Assembly (NCBI RefSeq): GCF_021191635.1
Contig: NZ_JAIWPR010000019.1
Location: forward strand, 1 to 64,000
DNA: 64,000 nucleotides
Reading direction: 5' to 3'
Source of the DNA: Alterluteimonas quercicellularis
GTDB lineage: Bacteria > Pseudomonadota > Gammaproteobacteria > Xanthomonadales > Xanthomonadaceae
Positions 28,107 to 39,526 of the stretch are shown here, piece after piece. Under the pieces are notes generated by a model. It saw only the letters and a program-made list of their open reading frames with translations, made no database searches and was not told the DNA's origin. Position numbers and translations under genes: made by a program. Within the stretch, counting starts at the first letter, position 1. Each line of letters starts with the position of its first letter.

Positions 28107-28367
28107 ATGGCACACAAGAAGGGCGTCGGTTCCTCGCGCAACGGCCGCGACTCCAACCCGAAGTACCTCGGCGTCAAGATCTTCGGCGGCCAGGCCATCG
28201 AGGCCGGCAACATCATCGTCCGCCAGCGCGGCACCCAGTTCCATCCGGGCCCGGGCGTCGGCCTGGGCCGCGACCACACGCTGTTCGCGCTGGTCGACGG
28301 CACGGTGGAGTTCGCCACCAAGGGCCCGAAGAAGCGCCGCACCGTGAGCGTGGTGAACGCGGGCTGA
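28107..28367 (+). CDS. rpmA: 50S ribosomal protein L27
   Basis: 86 residues, [20 protein letters not shown], the usual proteobacterial L27 without a cleavable N-terminal extension. Its N-terminus reaches the peptidyl-transferase centre. Preceded by AAGGAGCAG and followed by an intrinsic terminator. Confidence 0.97.
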   Translation: MAHKKGVGSSRNGRDSNPKYLGVKIFGGQAIEAGNIIVRQRGTQFHPGPGVGLGRDHTLFALVDGTVEFATKGPKKRRTVSVVNAG

Positions 28368-28396
28368 TCCCCGTCGCGCGCCGCGCCGCAATCGAA

Positions 28397-28420
28397 GAGC
28401 CCCGCTTCGGCGGGGCTTTT
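28397..28420 (+). terminator. Intrinsic terminator of rplU-rpmA
   Basis: AGCCCCGC-TTCG-GCGGGGCT stem followed by TTTT, 30 bp after the rpmA stop. Confidence 0.92.
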
Positions 28421-28490
28421 CGTTGGCGGGGCGGAATCGCGGGCGGGGATGCGGCGCAGGCCGGCGCCCGTCGCCGCCATGGCCCGATAG

Positions 28491-29603
<1,113 letters not shown>

Positions 29604-29697
29604 CACCGGCGTCGACGCATCGAACGGGGCGGCTTGTCGCCCTCGCGACCGTCGTGGCAGGATCGCGCGGTCTTCACGCTGCGGCGGATCGCTCGCG

Positions 29698-30996
29698 ATG
29701 CAATGGTCGAAAGCCGCGGTTGCGGCCTGTGCCGGTCTTCTGCTCCAGCCGCTCGCCCTGGCGCAGGGCGGAGAGACCGATCCCGCCGCGGAACGCGCCT
29801 TCGCCCGCGCGCAGTCGCTGTGCAGGGCGGACGAGGGCAGGCTCTGGGGCGTCGACCTCTGCGGGCCGATGATGGTGGCCGATCCCGCCACGCGGCGGTT
29901 CGTCGCCAGCGCGGACGGCGCGGAGGATCCGCTTCGGGCGGACGGCGCGCTGTTCCGCGGCGAGCTTCCCGATTCGGTGCCGATCGCCAACACCGCGCTG
30001 GACTGGAACGGCCGCAGGTGGACCATGCTGATGGCGCCGCTGCCCGCCGCCGAACCGGCGCTGTCGGTCCTGCTGATGCACGAGTCCTGGCATCGCGTGC
30101 AGGGAGAGATCGGACTGCCTGCGGTCAATGCCGACCAGGACCACCTGGACACCGAGGACGGCAGGCTCTGGCTGCGCCTCGAACTGCGTGCGCTCGCCGC
30201 CGCGCTCGGGGCCGAGGACCGCGAGGCGAGCGAGGCCGCCGTCCGCGATGCCCTGTCCTTCCGCGCCTGGCGTCGCGCGCGATTCCCGGGCGCCGCCGAG
30301 GCGGAAGACGCGATGGAGCGCCACGAGGGCGTGGCCGAATACACCGGCCGCGTGCTTTCGCAGGACCCGGACATGCTCGCCCACCTGGCGCAGGACCTGC
30401 GGAAAGCGGATGCGGTCGGCGAGTACGCCCGCTCGTTCGCCTACTACACCGGCCCCGCCTACGGCGTCCTGCTCGATCGCGATGCGCCCGGTTGGCGGGA
30501 CGGGTGGGACCGCCGGGCCGGACTCGCGCAGTTGCTGGCCCCGGCGATCGGATGGACGGGCGGGCCTGACGAGGCCGCGGCGGAAGCGGCCGGTGCGCGT
30601 TACGGGATCGCGGACGTCCGCGGCGAGGAGACCGCGCGCGCCTCCGAACGGCGCCGCCTGGTCGCGGCGCTGCGCGCGAAGCTGGTGGACGGCCCGGTGC
30701 TGCTGGCGCCGGTGCAGGGCGCCAGCTTCAGCTTCGACCCCAACCGGGTGACGCCGTTGCCGCCGGAAGGCGCGGTCTACGGGACGATCCGCGTGGGCGC
30801 CGACTGGGGCGTGCTGGAGGTCGCCGACGGCGGGCTGCTCTCGAAGGACTGGCGCAGCCTCTCGGTGGCCTGCGACGAGGTGTCGCCGACGCCGGACGGG
30901 TTCCGTGGGGCGGGCTGGGTGCTGAAGCTCGAGCCGGGATGGCAACTGGTCGAGGCCGGGCGCAGCGGCGACCGGACGATCCGGCGGGCGCCCTGA
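29698..30996 (+). CDS. Exported HExxH putative zinc metallopeptidase, unknown family
   Basis: 432 residues from ATG 29698, giving a signal peptide to about residue 23 (LLLQPLALAQ). A zinc-protease-like motif HESWH stands at 128-132 inside a hydrophobic helix (LSVLLMHESWHRVQ). Glutamates at 210 and 214 (ERHEGVAEYTG) lie about 80 residues later, where a third ligand of a gluzincin would be expected. The C-terminal 100 residues look beta-rich. I do not recognise the family. The frame is open further upstream, but the signal peptide favours 29698. It follows obg by 94 bp and is convergent with rpsT. Confidence 0.75.
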   Translation: MQWSKAAVAACAGLLLQPLALAQGGETDPAAERAFARAQSLCRADEGRLWGVDLCGPMMVADPATRRFVASADGAEDPLRADGALFRGELPDSVPIANTALDWNGRRWTMLMAPLPAAEPALSVLLMHESWHRVQGEIGLPAVNADQDHLDTEDGRLWLRLELRALAAALGAEDREASEAAVRDALSFRAWRRARFPGAAEAEDAMERHEGVAEYTGRVLSQDPDMLAHLAQDLRKADAVGEYARSFAYYTGPAYGVLLDRDAPGWRDGWDRRAGLAQLLAPAIGWTGGPDEAAAEAAGARYGIADVRGEETARASERRRLVAALRAKLVDGPVLLAPVQGASFSFDPNRVTPLPPEGAVYGTIRVGADWGVLEVADGGLLSKDWRSLSVACDEVSPTPDGFRGAGWVLKLEPGWQLVEAGRSGDRTIRRAP

Positions 30997-31007
30997 AGGA
31001 AACGAAA

Positions 31008-31027
31008 AACCCGGCCGGAGCCGGGTT
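31008..31027 (-). terminator. Intrinsic terminator of rpsT
   Basis: On the minus strand the 8-bp stem AACCCGGC/GCCGGGTT with a 4-base loop is followed by TTTCGTTTCC, just downstream of the rpsT stop. It may also insulate the convergent metallopeptidase gene. Confidence 0.85.
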
Positions 31028-31054
31028 CGTCGGCGACGCTGGGGCGGGCTCGCC

Positions 31055-31327
31055 TCAGGCGGCGGCCTTCAGCGCCTTGATGCGGGCGGTCAGGCGGCTC
31101 TTGTGGCGAGCGGCCTTGTTCCTGTGGATCAGGCCGCGGGCGCTGAAGCGGTCGAGGATCGGCTGCGCGGCGTTGAAGGCCTCCTGCGCGGCGGCGGGGT
31201 CGTTGGCGTCGAGCGCCTTGATGACCTTCTTGACGTAGGTGCGCAGCATCGAGCGCTGGCTGCTGTTGCGCTGGTTGCGCACCACGGTCTGCTTGGCGCG
31301 CTTCTTGGCGGACTTGATGTTGGCCAC
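31055..31327 (-). CDS. rpsT: 30S ribosomal protein S20
   Basis: 90 residues, [20 protein letters not shown] after the initiator. The start is GTG at 31327 (the frame continues upstream without another sensible start), which is unusual for a ribosomal protein and may matter because S20 is autoregulated in translation in enterobacteria. Ends in a Lys/Ala-rich helix. Divergent from murJ. Confidence 0.96.
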   Translation of the reverse strand: MANIKSAKKRAKQTVVRNQRNSSQRSMLRTYVKKVIKALDANDPAAAQEAFNAAQPILDRFSARGLIHRNKAARHKSRLTARIKALKAAA

Positions 31328-31486
31328 GGCGAAATCCTGGAAACTATTGGGGACGGAAACTGGGGTGTCGGCACCCGGACAGTTCCGGGAGTCTTGACAA
31401 AGCGAGCAGGAAATTATGCGGGGTCGCGGGTTGCGGGTCAATCATGTGGGGGCACGCGTTCAGCCGCGCCGGCCCGGGAGCGCCGG

Positions 31487-33109
31487 GTGAGCGCCCCGGA
31501 GAGCGCCCCGGACCCCGGCGCCGCGGCGCCGGGTGGCGACGGGCCGCCGGACCGCCGCCGCGGCCTGCTGCGCTCCACCGCGGTCTTCAGCGGCATGACC
31601 CTGGTCTCGCGGATCGCCGGCTTCGCCCGCGACATGCTCCAGGCCACCCTGTTCGGCACCGGCGGGGCGATGAGCGCCTTCATCGTGGCCTACCGGGTGC
31701 CGAACTTCCTGCGCCGGGTGTTCGCGGAAGGGTCGATGGCGATGGCCTTCGTGCCGGTGCTCAACGAGATCAAGGAGCGCGGCGACCGGGCCGCGCTCCG
31801 GGACTTCATCGACCACATGGCCGGCGCGCTGTGCGCGGTGGTGCTGGTGGTCTGCGCCGTCGGCATGCTCGCCGCGCCCTGGATCGCGCGGCTGTTCGCG
31901 CCGGGCTGGGCCGACCAGCCGGAGCTGCTGGGGCAGGCGGCGCAGATGCTGCGCATCACCTTCCCCTACCTGTTGTTCATCTCGATGATGTCGCTGGCGG
32001 CCTCGATCCTGAACAGCACCGGCCGCTTCGGCCTGCCGGCCTTCACCCCGGTCCTGCACAACCTGACCATGATCGCCGCCATGCTCTGGCTGGCGCCGCG
32101 CTTCTCGGTGCCGCCGGTGGGCCTGGCCTGGGGCGTGCTGGCCGCCGGCTTCCTTCAGCTCGCGCTGCTGTGGCCGGCGCTGGGCCGGCTGGGGCTGCGG
32201 CCGCGGCTGCGGCCGGGCTTCCGCCACCCGGAGGTGCGCAAGGTCGGCCGGCTGATGCTGCCGACGCTGTTCTCCTCCTCGGTGGCGCAGGTGAACCTGA
32301 TCGTCGGCACCGCGTTCGCCTCGGTGCTGGCGGCCGGCAGCGTCGACTGGCTGTACTACTCCGACCGCCTGATCGAGTTCCCGCTGGGGCTGTTCGGGGT
32401 GGCGCTGGGCACGGTGATCCTGCCGCACCTGTCGCGGCGGCATGCGGCCGAGGACGCCGCGGGCTACAACGCCTCGCTGGACTGGGGCCTGCGCATGGCG
32501 CTGCTGGCCGGGGTGCCGGCGGGCCTGGGCCTGCTGCTGCTGGCCGAGCCGATCACCGCCACCGTCTACAACTACGGCGAGTTCACTGCCGTCGACACCC
32601 GCATGGCGGCGATCAGCCTGGGCGCGATGAGCCTCGGGGTGCCGGCCTTCATGCTGAGCAAGGTGCTGGCGCCCGCGTTCTACGCCCGCCAGGACACCCG
32701 CACGCCGATGCGCGCGGCGATCTGGACCGTGGCCGCCAACGTGGCGCTGACGGTGGCCATCACCACGCCGCTGTGGCTGCGCGGCGTGCCGGGCGCGCAC
32801 GGCGGCATCGCGCTGGCCACGGCGCTGGCGGGCATCGTCAACGCCTGGCTGCTGTGGCGGTCGCTGCGCAGCAGCGGCCTGTACCGGCCCGAGGCGGGCT
32901 GGGTGCGCTTCGCGCTGCGGCTGGGCGCGGCCTGTGCGGCGATGGCCGCGGTGGTGCTGGGCGCGCGCGGCTGGGTCGGCGAGTGGACCGCGATCGCGGG
33001 GCCGGCCGCGCGGGTCGGCTGGCTGGCCGCGGCGATCGGCGCGGGGGCGGCGAGCTACGCGCTCGCGCTGGTCGCGCTGGGGCTGCGGCCGCGGCACCTG
33101 CGGCATTGA
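31487..33109 (+). CDS. murJ: MurJ lipid II flippase
   Basis: 540 residues. Polytopic membrane protein of the MviN/MurJ family with about 14 helices; diagnostic pieces are GLLRSTAVFSGMTLVSRIAGFARD, RVPNFLRRVFAEGSMA and LPHLSRRHAAED. It translocates lipid II across the inner membrane for peptidoglycan synthesis. The GTG at 31487 is chosen because it follows a GGGAGC-type site and gives a short, Pro-rich cytoplasmic lead; later starts are possible. The rpsT/murJ divergence next to ribF and ileS is a familiar proteobacterial arrangement. Confidence 0.95.
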   Translation: MSAPESAPDPGAAAPGGDGPPDRRRGLLRSTAVFSGMTLVSRIAGFARDMLQATLFGTGGAMSAFIVAYRVPNFLRRVFAEGSMAMAFVPVLNEIKERGDRAALRDFIDHMAGALCAVVLVVCAVGMLAAPWIARLFAPGWADQPELLGQAAQMLRITFPYLLFISMMSLAASILNSTGRFGLPAFTPVLHNLTMIAAMLWLAPRFSVPPVGLAWGVLAAGFLQLALLWPALGRLGLRPRLRPGFRHPEVRKVGRLMLPTLFSSSVAQVNLIVGTAFASVLAAGSVDWLYYSDRLIEFPLGLFGVALGTVILPHLSRRHAAEDAAGYNASLDWGLRMALLAGVPAGLGLLLLAEPITATVYNYGEFTAVDTRMAAISLGAMSLGVPAFMLSKVLAPAFYARQDTRTPMRAAIWTVAANVALTVAITTPLWLRGVPGAHGGIALATALAGIVNAWLLWRSLRSSGLYRPEAGWVRFALRLGAACAAMAAVVLGARGWVGEWTAIAGPAARVGWLAAAIGAGAASYALALVALGLRPRHLRH

Positions 33110-33228
33110 CGCCGCCGCTTCGCACCCGGCGCACCCGCGATGCACGGGCCGCCGGCCGATGCCCGGCGTGCGAAGCGGGGCGCATGGCATCGGCCCGGAT
33201 GCCGCCGGTCCGGCCCCGGCGCAGCGGC

Positions 33229-33234
33229 TATACT
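33229..33234 (+). promoter_or_regulatory. -10 box for ribF-ileS-lspA
   Basis: TATACT ends 11 bases before the ribF ATG, so the mRNA would have only a few untranslated bases or none. No convincing -35 at the standard distance. Confidence 0.5.
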
Positions 33235-33245
33235 GCCGGGCTTCT

Positions 33246-34244
33246 ATGAGCAGGCTATTCCGCGACGTCGGCGGCGGCCCGGTCTGTCCGGGCGGCAGCG
33301 TGGTCTGCATCGGCGCGTTCGACGGCCTGCACCGGGGTCATCGCGCGCTGGTGCGGCATGCGGTCGCGCGCGCGCAGGACTTCGGCGTCGAGCCGGTGGC
33401 GCTGAGCTTCGAGCCGCTGCCGCGCGAGTTCTTCGGCGCCGGCGACCCGCCGCCGCGGCTGATGCTGCCGCGGGCCAAGGTCGAGGGCCTGCACGCGCTG
33501 GGCGCGGGCACCATCGGCCTGCTGCGCTTCGACGCGGCGATGGCGGCGATGGAGGCCGCGGCCTTCGTGCGCGAGGTGCTGGTGCGGCGGCTGGGCGCGC
33601 GCGAGGTGTGGGTGGGACCGGGCTTCCGCTTCGGCCACCGCCGCGGCGGCGACCTGGGCCTGCTGCAGCGCCTGGGCGCCGAGCTGGGTTTCGGCGCCGG
33701 CGAGATCGAGCCGCTGCTGCACGAGGGCGAGCGGGTGTCGAGCACGGCGATCCGGGCGGCGCTGACGGAAGGCGACTTCGCCCACGCCGCGCGGCTGCTC
33801 GGGCGGCCCTATGCGATCTCCGGCCGCGTGGTGCGCGGCCGGCAGCTCGGCCGCACGCTGGGCTATCCCACCGCCAACCTGCGCTTCGGCGGCAAGGTGC
33901 CAGCGCTGCGCGGCATCTACGCCACGCGCGTTCACGGCGTCGGCAGCGATTCCGGTCGAAGCCGCCCGTGGCCGTCGGTGTCGAGCTTCGGCACGCGCCC
34001 GACCGTCGACGGCGTCGAGCCGCTGCTCGAAGCGCACCTGTTCGACTTCGCCGGCGACCTGTACGGCCGTCGCATCGAGGTCGAGTTCGTCGCCCGCCTG
34101 CGCGACGAGGAGAAGTTCGCCGACCTGCCGGCGCTGGTGGCGCAGATGGACCGCGACGCCGCGCAGGCGCGCCGCATGCTGGCCCTCCACCCCGAACCCG
34201 CGCTGGACGACGCGGGCCTTTCCACGCACACCGCACGACGATAG
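33246..34244 (+). CDS. ribF: Bifunctional riboflavin kinase / FAD synthetase
   Basis: 332 residues. The N-terminal FAD synthetase (nucleotidyltransferase) domain shows [14 protein letters not shown] near 25, and the C-terminal flavokinase domain shows [10 protein letters not shown] near 205 and [14 protein letters not shown]. It makes FMN and FAD from riboflavin. First gene of ribF-ileS-lspA, 10 bp before ileS. Confidence 0.96.
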   Translation: MSRLFRDVGGGPVCPGGSVVCIGAFDGLHRGHRALVRHAVARAQDFGVEPVALSFEPLPREFFGAGDPPPRLMLPRAKVEGLHALGAGTIGLLRFDAAMAAMEAAAFVREVLVRRLGAREVWVGPGFRFGHRRGGDLGLLQRLGAELGFGAGEIEPLLHEGERVSSTAIRAALTEGDFAHAARLLGRPYAISGRVVRGRQLGRTLGYPTANLRFGGKVPALRGIYATRVHGVGSDSGRSRPWPSVSSFGTRPTVDGVEPLLEAHLFDFAGDLYGRRIEVEFVARLRDEEKFADLPALVAQMDRDAAQARRMLALHPEPALDDAGLSTHTARR

Positions 34245-34254
34245 GCCTCCCCGC

Positions 34255-37125
34255 GTGAGCGCAGATTCCAACCGCTACAAATCCACCATCCACCTGCCGT
34301 CGACCGAGTTCCCGATGCGCGGCGACCTGCCCAAGCGCGAGCCGCAGACGCTGGCGCGCTGGGAGGAGGAGGGGCTGTACGCGCGCATCCGCGAGACGGT
34401 GCGCGGCCGCCCGTCCTGGGTGCTGCACGACGGCCCGCCCTACGCCAACGGCGTGATCCACATCGGCCACGCGGTCAACAAGGTGCTCAAGGACATGGTG
34501 GTCAAGTCGAAGCTGCTGTCCGGCTTCGACGCCCCCTACGTGCCCGGCTGGGACTGCCACGGGCTGCCGATCGAGCACGCGGTGGAAAAGCAGCACGGCA
34601 AGGTCGGCGAGAAGCTCGACGCGGCCGCCTTCCGCGCCAAGTGCCGCGAGTACGCGGCCGAGCAGATCGAGCTGCAGCGCCGCGACTTCAAGCGCCTGGG
34701 CGTGACCGGCGACTGGGACGCGCCGTACCTGACCATGGACTTCCGCTACGAAGCCGACATGCTGCGCGCGCTGGCGCGGATCGTCGAGCGCGGCCACGTC
34801 AGCCGCGGCTTCAAGCCGGTGCACTGGTGCTTCGACTGCCAGTCGGCGCTGGCCGAGGCCGAGATCGAGTACCAGGACAAGCGCTCGCCGGCGGTCGACG
34901 TCGCCTACCTGGCGATCGAGCCAGCGACCCTGGCCGGGCGCTTCGGCGCCGCGCTGGAGGACGGCGCGCAGGTCGCGGTGCCGATCTGGACCACCACGCC
35001 GTGGACGCTGCCGGCCTCGCTGGCGGTGTCGGTCGGCCCGGAGATCGACTACGTGCTGGTCGAGGGCCCGGCGCGCGACGGCCGCCCGCAGTGGCTGGTG
35101 GTGGCCGAGGCGCTGGCGGGGAAGGTGCTGGCGCGCTACGGCGTCGACGAGGTCCGCGTGCTGGGCCGCGAGCGCGGCGCCGCGCTGGAGGGCCTGCGCC
35201 TGCGCCACCCGTTCTACGGCGAGCGCGAGATCCCGCTGCTGCTGGGCGAGCACGTGTCGGACGAGGACGGCACCGGCGCGGTGCACACCGCGCCGGGCCA
35301 CGGCCAGGAGGACTTCGCGGTCTCGCAGCGCTACGGCCTGGTCGAGGAGACCCCGGCGAACGTGCTCAACCCGGTCGACGGCCGCGGCGTGTACCTGCCG
35401 TCGACGCCGCCGATCGGCGACGCGGCGCTCGCCGGCGTGCACCTGTGGAAGGCCAACGGCACGATCGTCGAGGGCCTGCGCGCGCGCGGCGCGCTGCTGG
35501 CCCACGCCGAGATCGTGCACAGCTACCCGCACTGCTGGCGCCACAAGACGCCGGTGGTGTTCCGCGCCACGCCGCAGTGGTTCATCTCGATGGAGCGCGC
35601 GCACCTGCGCCGCGACGCGCTGCGCGCGATCGAGGACGTGCGCTGGGTGCCCGACTGGGGCCAGGCGCGCATCGCCGGCATGGTCGAGGGGCGGCCGGAC
35701 TGGACGATCTCGCGGCAACGCTACTGGGGCGTGCCGATCGCGCTGTTCGTCGACCGCGAGACCCACGAGCCGCACCCGCGCTCGGCCGAGCTGATGCGCG
35801 AGGTGGCCGCGCGGGTGGAGCGCGAGGGCGTGGACGCCTGGTACGCGCTCGACGCCGCCGAGCTGCTCGGCGACGAGGCCGCGCGCTACGAGAAGGTGGC
35901 CGACATCCTGGACGTCTGGTTCGACTCCGGCGCCAGCCACGAGTGCGTGCTCGCGCAGCGCCCGGAGGACGGCCTGCGCAAGCCGGCGGATCTGTACCTG
36001 GAAGGGTCCGACCAGCACCGCGGCTGGTTCCAGTCCTCGCTGCTGACCGGCGTGGCGATGGACGGCCACGCGCCGTACCGGCAGGTGCTGACCCACGGCT
36101 TCACCGTGGATGCCGACGGCCGCAAGATGTCGAAGTCGCTGGGCAACGTCATCGCCCCGCAGCAGATCATGGACGCGATGGGCGCCGACGTGCTGCGGCT
36201 GTGGATCGCCGCGGCCGATTACCGCAACGAGATCTCGGTCTCCGACGAGATCGTCAAGCGCAGCGCCGAGGCCTACCGCCGCATCCGCAACACCGCGCGC
36301 TTCCTGCTCGGCAACCTGCACGGCTTCGACCCGCGGCGCCACCTGCGCCAGCTCGACGACATGGTCGCGCTTGACGCCTGGATCGTGCACCGCGCCCATC
36401 GCCTGCAGGAGCGCATCGTCGCCGCCTACGAGCGCTACGACTTCCCGGAGATCGTGCAGGCGCTGTCCAACTTCTGCAGCGTCGACCTGGGCTCGCTGTA
36501 CCTCGACGTCACCAAGGACCGGCTGTACACCATGCCGGAGGACTCGCGGGGCCGGCGCAGCGCGCAGAGCGCGATGTACCGCGTGGCCGAGGCCTTCGTG
36601 CGCTGGATCGCGCCGATCCTGGCCTTCACCTCCGACGAGATGTGGCGCCACCTGCCGGCCGCCACCGCCGAGGGCGAGCGCCCCGGCCACGTGTTGTTCG
36701 CCACCTGGTACGACGGCCTGGCGCCGCTGCCGGCCGACGCGCCGCTGTCGGAGGACGACTTCGAGCGCCTGATCGCGCTGCGCGAGCACGTGGCCAAGGT
36801 GCTGGAGCCGATGCGCGCCAGCGGCGAGATCGGCGCCGCGCTGGAGGCCGAGATCGAGCTGCGCGCCGGCGTCGCCGACCAGATCCGCGTCGCCCCCTAC
36901 GTCGACGAGCTGCGCTTCCTGCTCATCAGCGGCGACGTCACCCTGGGCGACGTCGACGAGGACGCCGCCGCGCTGCGCGTCGTCGCCACGCCCACCGCCA
37001 AGCCCAAGTGCGTGCGATGCTGGCACCACCGCGCCGACGTCGGCGCCCGCCCGGAGCACCCGCAGCTGTGCGGGCGCTGCGTCGACAACATCGAGGGGCC
37101 GGGCGAGGACCGGCAGTGGTTCTGA
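34255..37125 (+). CDS. ileS: Isoleucyl-tRNA synthetase
   Basis: 956 residues, a class I synthetase. HIGH motif HIGH in [14 protein letters not shown] near 65, KMSKS in [11 protein letters not shown] near 622, an editing (CP1) domain between them with TTPWTLPAS, and a C-terminal zinc finger ([18 protein letters not shown]). GTG start at 34255. Flanked by ribF and lspA in the classic order. Confidence 0.97.
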   Translation: MSADSNRYKSTIHLPSTEFPMRGDLPKREPQTLARWEEEGLYARIRETVRGRPSWVLHDGPPYANGVIHIGHAVNKVLKDMVVKSKLLSGFDAPYVPGWDCHGLPIEHAVEKQHGKVGEKLDAAAFRAKCREYAAEQIELQRRDFKRLGVTGDWDAPYLTMDFRYEADMLRALARIVERGHVSRGFKPVHWCFDCQSALAEAEIEYQDKRSPAVDVAYLAIEPATLAGRFGAALEDGAQVAVPIWTTTPWTLPASLAVSVGPEIDYVLVEGPARDGRPQWLVVAEALAGKVLARYGVDEVRVLGRERGAALEGLRLRHPFYGEREIPLLLGEHVSDEDGTGAVHTAPGHGQEDFAVSQRYGLVEETPANVLNPVDGRGVYLPSTPPIGDAALAGVHLWKANGTIVEGLRARGALLAHAEIVHSYPHCWRHKTPVVFRATPQWFISMERAHLRRDALRAIEDVRWVPDWGQARIAGMVEGRPDWTISRQRYWGVPIALFVDRETHEPHPRSAELMREVAARVEREGVDAWYALDAAELLGDEAARYEKVADILDVWFDSGASHECVLAQRPEDGLRKPADLYLEGSDQHRGWFQSSLLTGVAMDGHAPYRQVLTHGFTVDADGRKMSKSLGNVIAPQQIMDAMGADVLRLWIAAADYRNEISVSDEIVKRSAEAYRRIRNTARFLLGNLHGFDPRRHLRQLDDMVALDAWIVHRAHRLQERIVAAYERYDFPEIVQALSNFCSVDLGSLYLDVTKDRLYTMPEDSRGRRSAQSAMYRVAEAFVRWIAPILAFTSDEMWRHLPAATAEGERPGHVLFATWYDGLAPLPADAPLSEDDFERLIALREHVAKVLEPMRASGEIGAALEAEIELRAGVADQIRVAPYVDELRFLLISGDVTLGDVDEDAAALRVVATPTAKPKCVRCWHHRADVGARPEHPQLCGRCVDNIEGPGEDRQWF

Positions 37126-37156
37126 CCGCCCGCCCGCTTCCGCACAGGTACCCCCG

Positions 37157-37654
37157 ATGACGCCCCGTCCCAAACCCGACGCCCTGATCTGGCTCGCGCT
37201 CTCCGCGCTGGTCGTCGCGCTCGACCAGCTCACCAAGTGGTGGGTGCTGACCCGGTTGCCCGAGTACACCGCGATCCCGGTGATCGAGGGCTTCTGGAAC
37301 TGGTACCGCACCTACAACACCGGCGCGGCCTTCAGCTTCCTCGCCGACGCCGGCGGCTGGCAGAAGTGGTTCTTCACCCTGCTGGCGATCGGCATCAGCG
37401 GCCTGCTGGCGTTCTGGCTCTCGCGCACGCCGCGCGGCGACTGGCGCACCGCGCTGCCGTTCGCCCTGGTCGTCGGCGGCGCGCTGGGCAACGTGATCGA
37501 CCGCCAGCTCCACGGCCACGTGGTCGACTTCATCCAGTGGCACTGGCGCGACTACTACTGGCCGGCCTTCAACCTCGCCGACAGCGCCATCGTCGGCGGG
37601 GCGATCGGCATCGCGGTGTTCGGGTTGTTTCCGGGCAAGAAGAAAGCGTCCTGA
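37157..37654 (+). CDS. lspA: Lipoprotein signal peptidase (signal peptidase II)
   Basis: 165 residues with four membrane helices. The catalytic aspartates lie in GNVIDRQ and NLADSAI, and [11 protein letters not shown] near the start is typical. It cleaves lipoprotein signal peptides after diacylglyceryl transfer, including those of VirB7 and the other lipoproteins here. Last gene of the ribF operon. Confidence 0.96.
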   Translation: MTPRPKPDALIWLALSALVVALDQLTKWWVLTRLPEYTAIPVIEGFWNWYRTYNTGAAFSFLADAGGWQKWFFTLLAIGISGLLAFWLSRTPRGDWRTALPFALVVGGALGNVIDRQLHGHVVDFIQWHWRDYYWPAFNLADSAIVGGAIGIAVFGLFPGKKKAS

Positions 37655-37931
37655 GGATTTCCTGCCTTTCCCTTCTTCCGCTCGCGGGAGACAGATCGGC
37701 AGGATGGCCGATGTGGACGGCGAAGCCGCCCGAAGGGCGAGCGCCATGGAGGGCGCGAGTCCAGGGGGCACGGAGGGGCGGATGAGGGCGCTTCCACTCG
37801 GTCGCTCGGCCCTTGCCCTCACTCCGGCCCCTCTCCCGCCGACGGGAGAGGGGCGATGGCGCCGGGCAGGCGCCGGCGCCCGCCCTGCGCTTCAGCCTGA
37901 ACGGGCGCGGCTCCGCTAGAATCCGGGTCTC
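37655..37931. other. lspA-ispH intergenic region with a dispersed-type repeat
   Basis: This gap contains an 11-bp inverted repeat, CCCCTCTCCCG/CGGGAGAGGGG around CCGA (37828-37853), without a U-run. The preceding bases look like the Ala/Gly/Pro-coding intergenic repeat that recurs between genes in xanthomonads. No real gene is evident. The ispH -10 box TAGAAT sits at its right end. Confidence 0.5.
37917..37922 (+). promoter_or_regulatory. -10 box for ispH
   Basis: TAGAAT, 9 bases before the ispH ATG, implying an almost leaderless mRNA. No obvious -35. Confidence 0.5.
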
Positions 37932-38882
37932 ATGGAAATCGTCCTCGCCAACCCCCGCGGCTTCTGCGCCGGAGTCGACCGCGCGATCGAGATCGTCAAG
38001 CGCGCGATCGAGACGCTGGGGGCGCCGATCTACGTGCGCCACGAGGTGGTCCACAACCGCTACGTGGTCGAGGACCTGCGCGCGCGCGGGGCGATCTTCG
38101 TCGAGGAACTGGACGAGGTGCCCGACGGCAACACCGTGATCTTCAGCGCCCACGGCGTCTCGCAGGCGGTGCGCGCCGAGGCCGACCGACGCGGGCTGAA
38201 GGTCTTCGACGCCACCTGTCCGCTGGTCACCAAGGTGCACTTCGAGGTGGCCCGCCACTGCCGGGCCGGGCGCGACGTGGTGCTGATCGGCCACGCCGGG
38301 CACCCCGAGGTCGAGGGCACCATGGGCCAGTGGCGCAAGGAGGCCGGAACCGGGTCCATCTACCTGGTCGAGGACGAGGACGACGTGGCCGCGCTCGAGG
38401 TCTCGCAGCCGGACAGCCTCGCCTATACCACCCAGACCACGCTGTCGGTGGACGACACCCGCAGCGTCATCGCCGCGCTGCGGGCCAAGTTCCCCGCCAT
38501 CCAGGGCCCGAAGAACGACGACATCTGCTACGCCACCCAGAACCGGCAGGACGCGGTGCGCGACCTCGCCCGGCAGTGCGACCTGGTGCTGGTGGTCGGC
38601 TCGCCCAACAGCTCCAACTCCAACCGCCTGCGCGAGCTGGCCGAGCGCGACGGCGTCGAGGCGCACCTCATCGACGGCGCCGACGAGATCGACCCGGCCT
38701 GGATCGCCGGCCGCGGCCGCATCGGCGTCACCGCCGGCGCTTCCGCCCCGGACGTCCTAGTCGACGGCGTGCTCGCGAGGCTGCGCGAACTGGGGGCCGG
38801 CGGCGTGGGCGAGCTGGAAGGCGAGCCCGAGAACATGGTGTTCGCCCTGCCCAAGGAACTGCGGGTGCGCCTGGTCGATTGA
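37932..38882 (+). CDS. ispH: 4-hydroxy-3-methylbut-2-enyl diphosphate reductase
   Basis: 316 residues. The three iron-sulfur ligand cysteines are visible: C12 in [12 protein letters not shown], one near 97 in [10 protein letters not shown], and one near 198 in [11 protein letters not shown], with the substrate-binding SNSNRL and the HGVS segment. It catalyses the last step of the MEP isoprenoid pathway. The stop codon overlaps the -35 of the tRNA-Thr promoter. The lspA-ispH neighbourhood is common in gammaproteobacteria. Confidence 0.97.
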   Translation: MEIVLANPRGFCAGVDRAIEIVKRAIETLGAPIYVRHEVVHNRYVVEDLRARGAIFVEELDEVPDGNTVIFSAHGVSQAVRAEADRRGLKVFDATCPLVTKVHFEVARHCRAGRDVVLIGHAGHPEVEGTMGQWRKEAGTGSIYLVEDEDDVAALEVSQPDSLAYTTQTTLSVDDTRSVIAALRAKFPAIQGPKNDDICYATQNRQDAVRDLARQCDLVLVVGSPNSSNSNRLRELAERDGVEAHLIDGADEIDPAWIAGRGRIGVTAGASAPDVLVDGVLARLRELGAGGVGELEGEPENMVFALPKELRVRLVD

Positions 38883-38907
38883 CCCCGCCGCGGGCGAAAC
38901 CTAGAAT
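38879..38907 (+). promoter_or_regulatory. tRNA-Thr promoter
   Basis: TTGACC (38879-38884, overlapping the ispH stop), a 17-base spacer and TAGAAT (38902-38907), about 50 bp before the tRNA. A well-formed sigma-70-type promoter. Confidence 0.8.
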
Positions 38908-38956
38908 CGCATCCCCCGGCGCAGCGCCGGGCGCTGCGCACCGCGCGGCCTCCAGT

Positions 38957-39032
38957 GCCGGAATAGCTCAGTTGGTAGAGCGGCGCATTCGTAATGCGTA
39001 GGTCGCAGGTTCGACTCCTGTTTCCGGCACCA
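38957..39032 (+). tRNA. tRNA-Thr (anticodon CGU)
   Basis: A 76-base cloverleaf. Acceptor stem GCCGGAA/TTCCGGC, D arm GCTC...GAGC, anticodon arm GCGCA-TTCGTAA-TGCGT with anticodon CGT, T arm with GGTTCGACTCC, discriminator A and a genome-encoded CCA. It decodes ACG, a frequent codon at this GC content. Confidence 0.97.
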
Positions 39033-39526
39033 TCTCATCGAAACCATAGGCCACGGCGACGCCCGGTTTCGGCATGAATCGCCATCATTCAGCGGGTTGC
39101 CATGCGGCCAGCGCTCGCTTCCGCCCGTTATCGCCCGGCCCCCGTTGTCGACCGGCTCGGCGGCGAGCCGCCGTACAGGGCGTGGATTGCGGATGGCTGC
39201 GTCGCGGGTGCCGGGCCGAACCTACCCCTCGTCGCGGCCACCGTCCGATTGCCGACGACGCCTTGGTAACGCGCTCAGCGGCGACGCTGGCGCTTGAACG
39301 AAGGGGGTAGGGGAAGTCCTACGCCCCTGGCCAGCGTCCCCTGACTGTCCCGCGCCGGCGCTACGGGCAGAGTAGGGCTGACAGCAACGCGCGGCTCGCA
39401 TCTTTTACAGCGGTCCACCGTGCCGATCCCGGGGCGTCTTCTGCCCTGAGCGACTCGACTGGACCCGCGTGGGCACCGCAGGGATGGCGAGGCCGTTGGC
39501 GTCCTTTCCATGCACGGAGAGCGGTC
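39033..39526. other. Gene-free region after tRNA-Thr
   Basis: About 490 bases. Its main content is the strongly folded element at 39283-39338, described separately. The open frames here are short, Arg-rich and overlap on several frames, as expected by chance. I found no integrase-type direct repeat of the tRNA 3' end within it. Confidence 0.5.
39283..39338. ncRNA. Candidate structured RNA or cis element
   Basis: A 9-bp perfect outer stem (GACGCTGGC 39283-39291 with GCCAGCGTC 39330-39338) encloses an 11-base internal strand and an inner stem GGGGGTAGG (39303-39311) paired with CCTACGCCCC (39318-39327, one bulged G), capped by GGAAGT. Two nested stems with an asymmetric internal loop are unlikely by chance, even at high GC. 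No U-run follows, so it is not a standard terminator. Strand and function are unknown. Confidence 0.4.

Noticed and set aside
33244..37311. Very long open frame on the minus strand across ribF and ileS (1355 codons)
   Set aside because: It is antisense to clearly identified ribF and ileS; its His/Arg/Gly-rich composition is the shadow expected of high-GC coding DNA.
39074..39310. Open frames after tRNA-Thr
   Set aside because: No ribosome site and Arg-rich composition in overlapping frames.
38957..39526. tRNA-Thr as a genomic island attachment site
   Set aside because: No repeat of the tRNA 3' end and no integrase within the window.
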